Part shown: positions 63,242 through 64,000 of the stretch, in pieces
How the letters are laid out: the number at the start of each line of letters is the position of its first letter
Position numbering within the stretch: position 1 is the first letter of the stretch
Origin: Hyphomicrobium sp.
GTDB taxonomy: Bacteria; Pseudomonadota; Alphaproteobacteria; Rhizobiales; Hyphomicrobiaceae
Direction: 5' to 3'
DNA: 64,000 nt
Assembly (NCBI GenBank): GCA_030148425.1
Contig: JASBTM010000017.1
Span: forward strand, 744,001 to 808,000
The notes under the pieces: model-generated
What the model was told of the DNA's origin: nothing
Database searches by the model: none
The model's input: the letters and a program-made list of their open reading frames with translations, nothing else
Made by a program: the position numbers and the translations under genes

Positions 63242-64000
63242 ATGTTGCGCAGACTGGTACTGGGGCTGTGCGCCGTTTTGGCCACGGGCGCCGCAGAGTT
63301 AGGCGGCGTGGGAACAGTGGCCGTTGTAGGATCGATCGCGGGTATCGCGGGCCTGACGACAAATGCGACGAATGCCGACGCCCAGTCCTGGCGCAGTCGG
63401 CACCACCGCCACCGGCATCGCTACCACTATCGCCGGGGCGATCAGCTCATTCTCATTGCTGAGACCGACGTCGATCTCTCTCTCGACCGCTATACGATCG
63501 ATGTGCGGCAAGCTAAAGGCGCGTACAAAGGCCTTCGCATCAAGAATGCGATGGGCAAGCTCTTCGACGTCCGGCGCGTGCAGATCGTCTATAGCGACGG
63601 CAGCGTATGGAACGAAGACCGCCAGATTGACATGTATTGGGGCGAGCGCAGCCGGCCCATCAATCCGACCTATGAAAGCAAATTCATAGATCAAATCATC
63701 ATCGAGCAGTCGCCGGGCTACGGCCGCGGACGCCTGCAGATCATCGGTATTCAAGATCGGGAAGGCCGCAGTATGGACCGTTCGGGCCGCGACAGCGGTC
63801 CGCCGGGCTACGACCGGCCGCCACACAACAACTCCGGCATCTCTGTGCGACCGACCGTACCTGTCGCGACGCCGGCAAGGCCCGGCGAGCAGACGCCCGG
63901 CGGAGACGTCCTGTTCGGCGCCCAGTATGTCGGCTTCTTGACCGACCGCGATGTCATCCGGGTCGGTCCGGAAATTGGAAAGTTCGCGAAGATTCGCCTT
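63242..64000 (+). CDS. Secreted protein with repeated beta-rich domain, truncated at the window edge
   Basis: The ATG at 63242 (8 bases after GAGGGG; an ATG at 63236 is only 2 bases after it) opens a frame of 253 codons that runs off the right edge. A signal peptide (about 1-25) and a His/Arg-rich stretch (residues about 50-65) precede a beta-rich domain (IAETDVDLSLDRYTIDVR). A second copy seems to begin near residue 225 (LFGAQYVGFLTDRDVIRVG). The pattern recalls small periplasmic DUF2541-type domains, but I am not sure of the family. Confidence 0.65.
   Translation, partial: MLRRLVLGLCAVLATGAAELGGVGTVAVVGSIAGIAGLTTNATNADAQSWRSRHHRHRHRYHYRRGDQLILIAETDVDLSLDRYTIDVRQAKGAYKGLRIKNAMGKLFDVRRVQIVYSDGSVWNEDRQIDMYWGERSRPINPTYESKFIDQIIIEQSPGYGRGRLQIIGIQDREGRSMDRSGRDSGPPGYDRPPHNNSGISVRPTVPVATPARPGEQTPGGDVLFGAQYVGFLTDRDVIRVGPEIGKFAKIRL

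Noticed and set aside
1-64000. CRISPR arrays, insertion sequences, prophage, tRNA and rRNA genes
   Set aside because: I saw no spaced direct repeats, transposase or integrase motifs, attachment duplications or tRNA-like folds. A computed search would be needed to exclude short ones.

Overview
The window looks like a chromosome segment of a GC-rich, motile, methylotrophic alphaproteobacterium of the order Hyphomicrobiales, most likely Hyphomicrobium or a close relative. This rests on a Rhizobiales-type flagellar gene set (ftcR, motB-motC, motE, divergent fliM/fliN), a complete N-methylglutamate pathway for methylamine use, formate-tetrahydrofolate ligase, and a phosphoribulokinase with no RuBisCO in view. 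I see no insertion sequence, prophage, integrase, CRISPR array, tRNA or rRNA. The assignment is inference from gene content, not a database match.

Layout. (1) 1-25170, flagellar region. It runs from a truncated ftcR regulator through PilZ, J-domain and GIY-YIG accessory genes. Then come four blocks: fliF-fliH-motB-motC-fliK; a flagellin; motA-fliM-fliN-fliG-flhB-unknown-flgB-flgC-fliE-flgG-flgA-flgI-motE-flgH-fliL-fliP; and the divergent flgF-fliI. The end holds an unknown membrane protein and a GH24 muramidase. flhA, fliQ, fliR and the hook and filament-cap genes are not here and presumably lie left of ftcR. (2) 25241-26473, a CbbY-like HAD domain with no nucleophile, joined to two CBS domains. 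(3) 26667-38129, methylamine catabolism: a LysR regulator diverging from mgdABCD, an XRE-cupin regulator, mgsABC and gmaS. GmaS makes gamma-glutamylmethylamide, MgsABC makes N-methylglutamate, and MgdABCD oxidises it to glutamate plus a tetrahydrofolate-bound or free C1 unit. FtfL at 52584-54260 belongs to the same C1 metabolism.

(4) 38288-41508, a FIST-domain sensor, a hybrid histidine kinase and a LuxR-type response regulator. (5) 41749-46923, hrpB helicase with rpe, prkB and fbp. (6) 47098-51053, an Anbu operon: circularly permuted ATP-grasp, alpha-E protein, transglutaminase-like protein and the Anbu proteasome homologue. (7) 51244-55969, an MFS transporter, ftfL, a voltage-gated-type K+ channel and a small secreted protein.

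(8) 56192-62515, a phospho-signalling island: PP2C phosphatase, two FHA proteins (one membrane-bound), a transmembrane Ser/Thr kinase with a WD40-like domain, and a membrane-anchored SNase-like protein lacking one catalytic residue. These resemble the PppA/Fha/PpkA components of type VI secretion control, but no secretion genes are in view. (9) 62516-64000, a gene-poor stretch and a truncated secreted protein. The strongest leads for something undescribed are the phospho-signalling island, the dead CbbY-CBS protein, and the two regulators and terminator-attenuator of the methylamine cluster.
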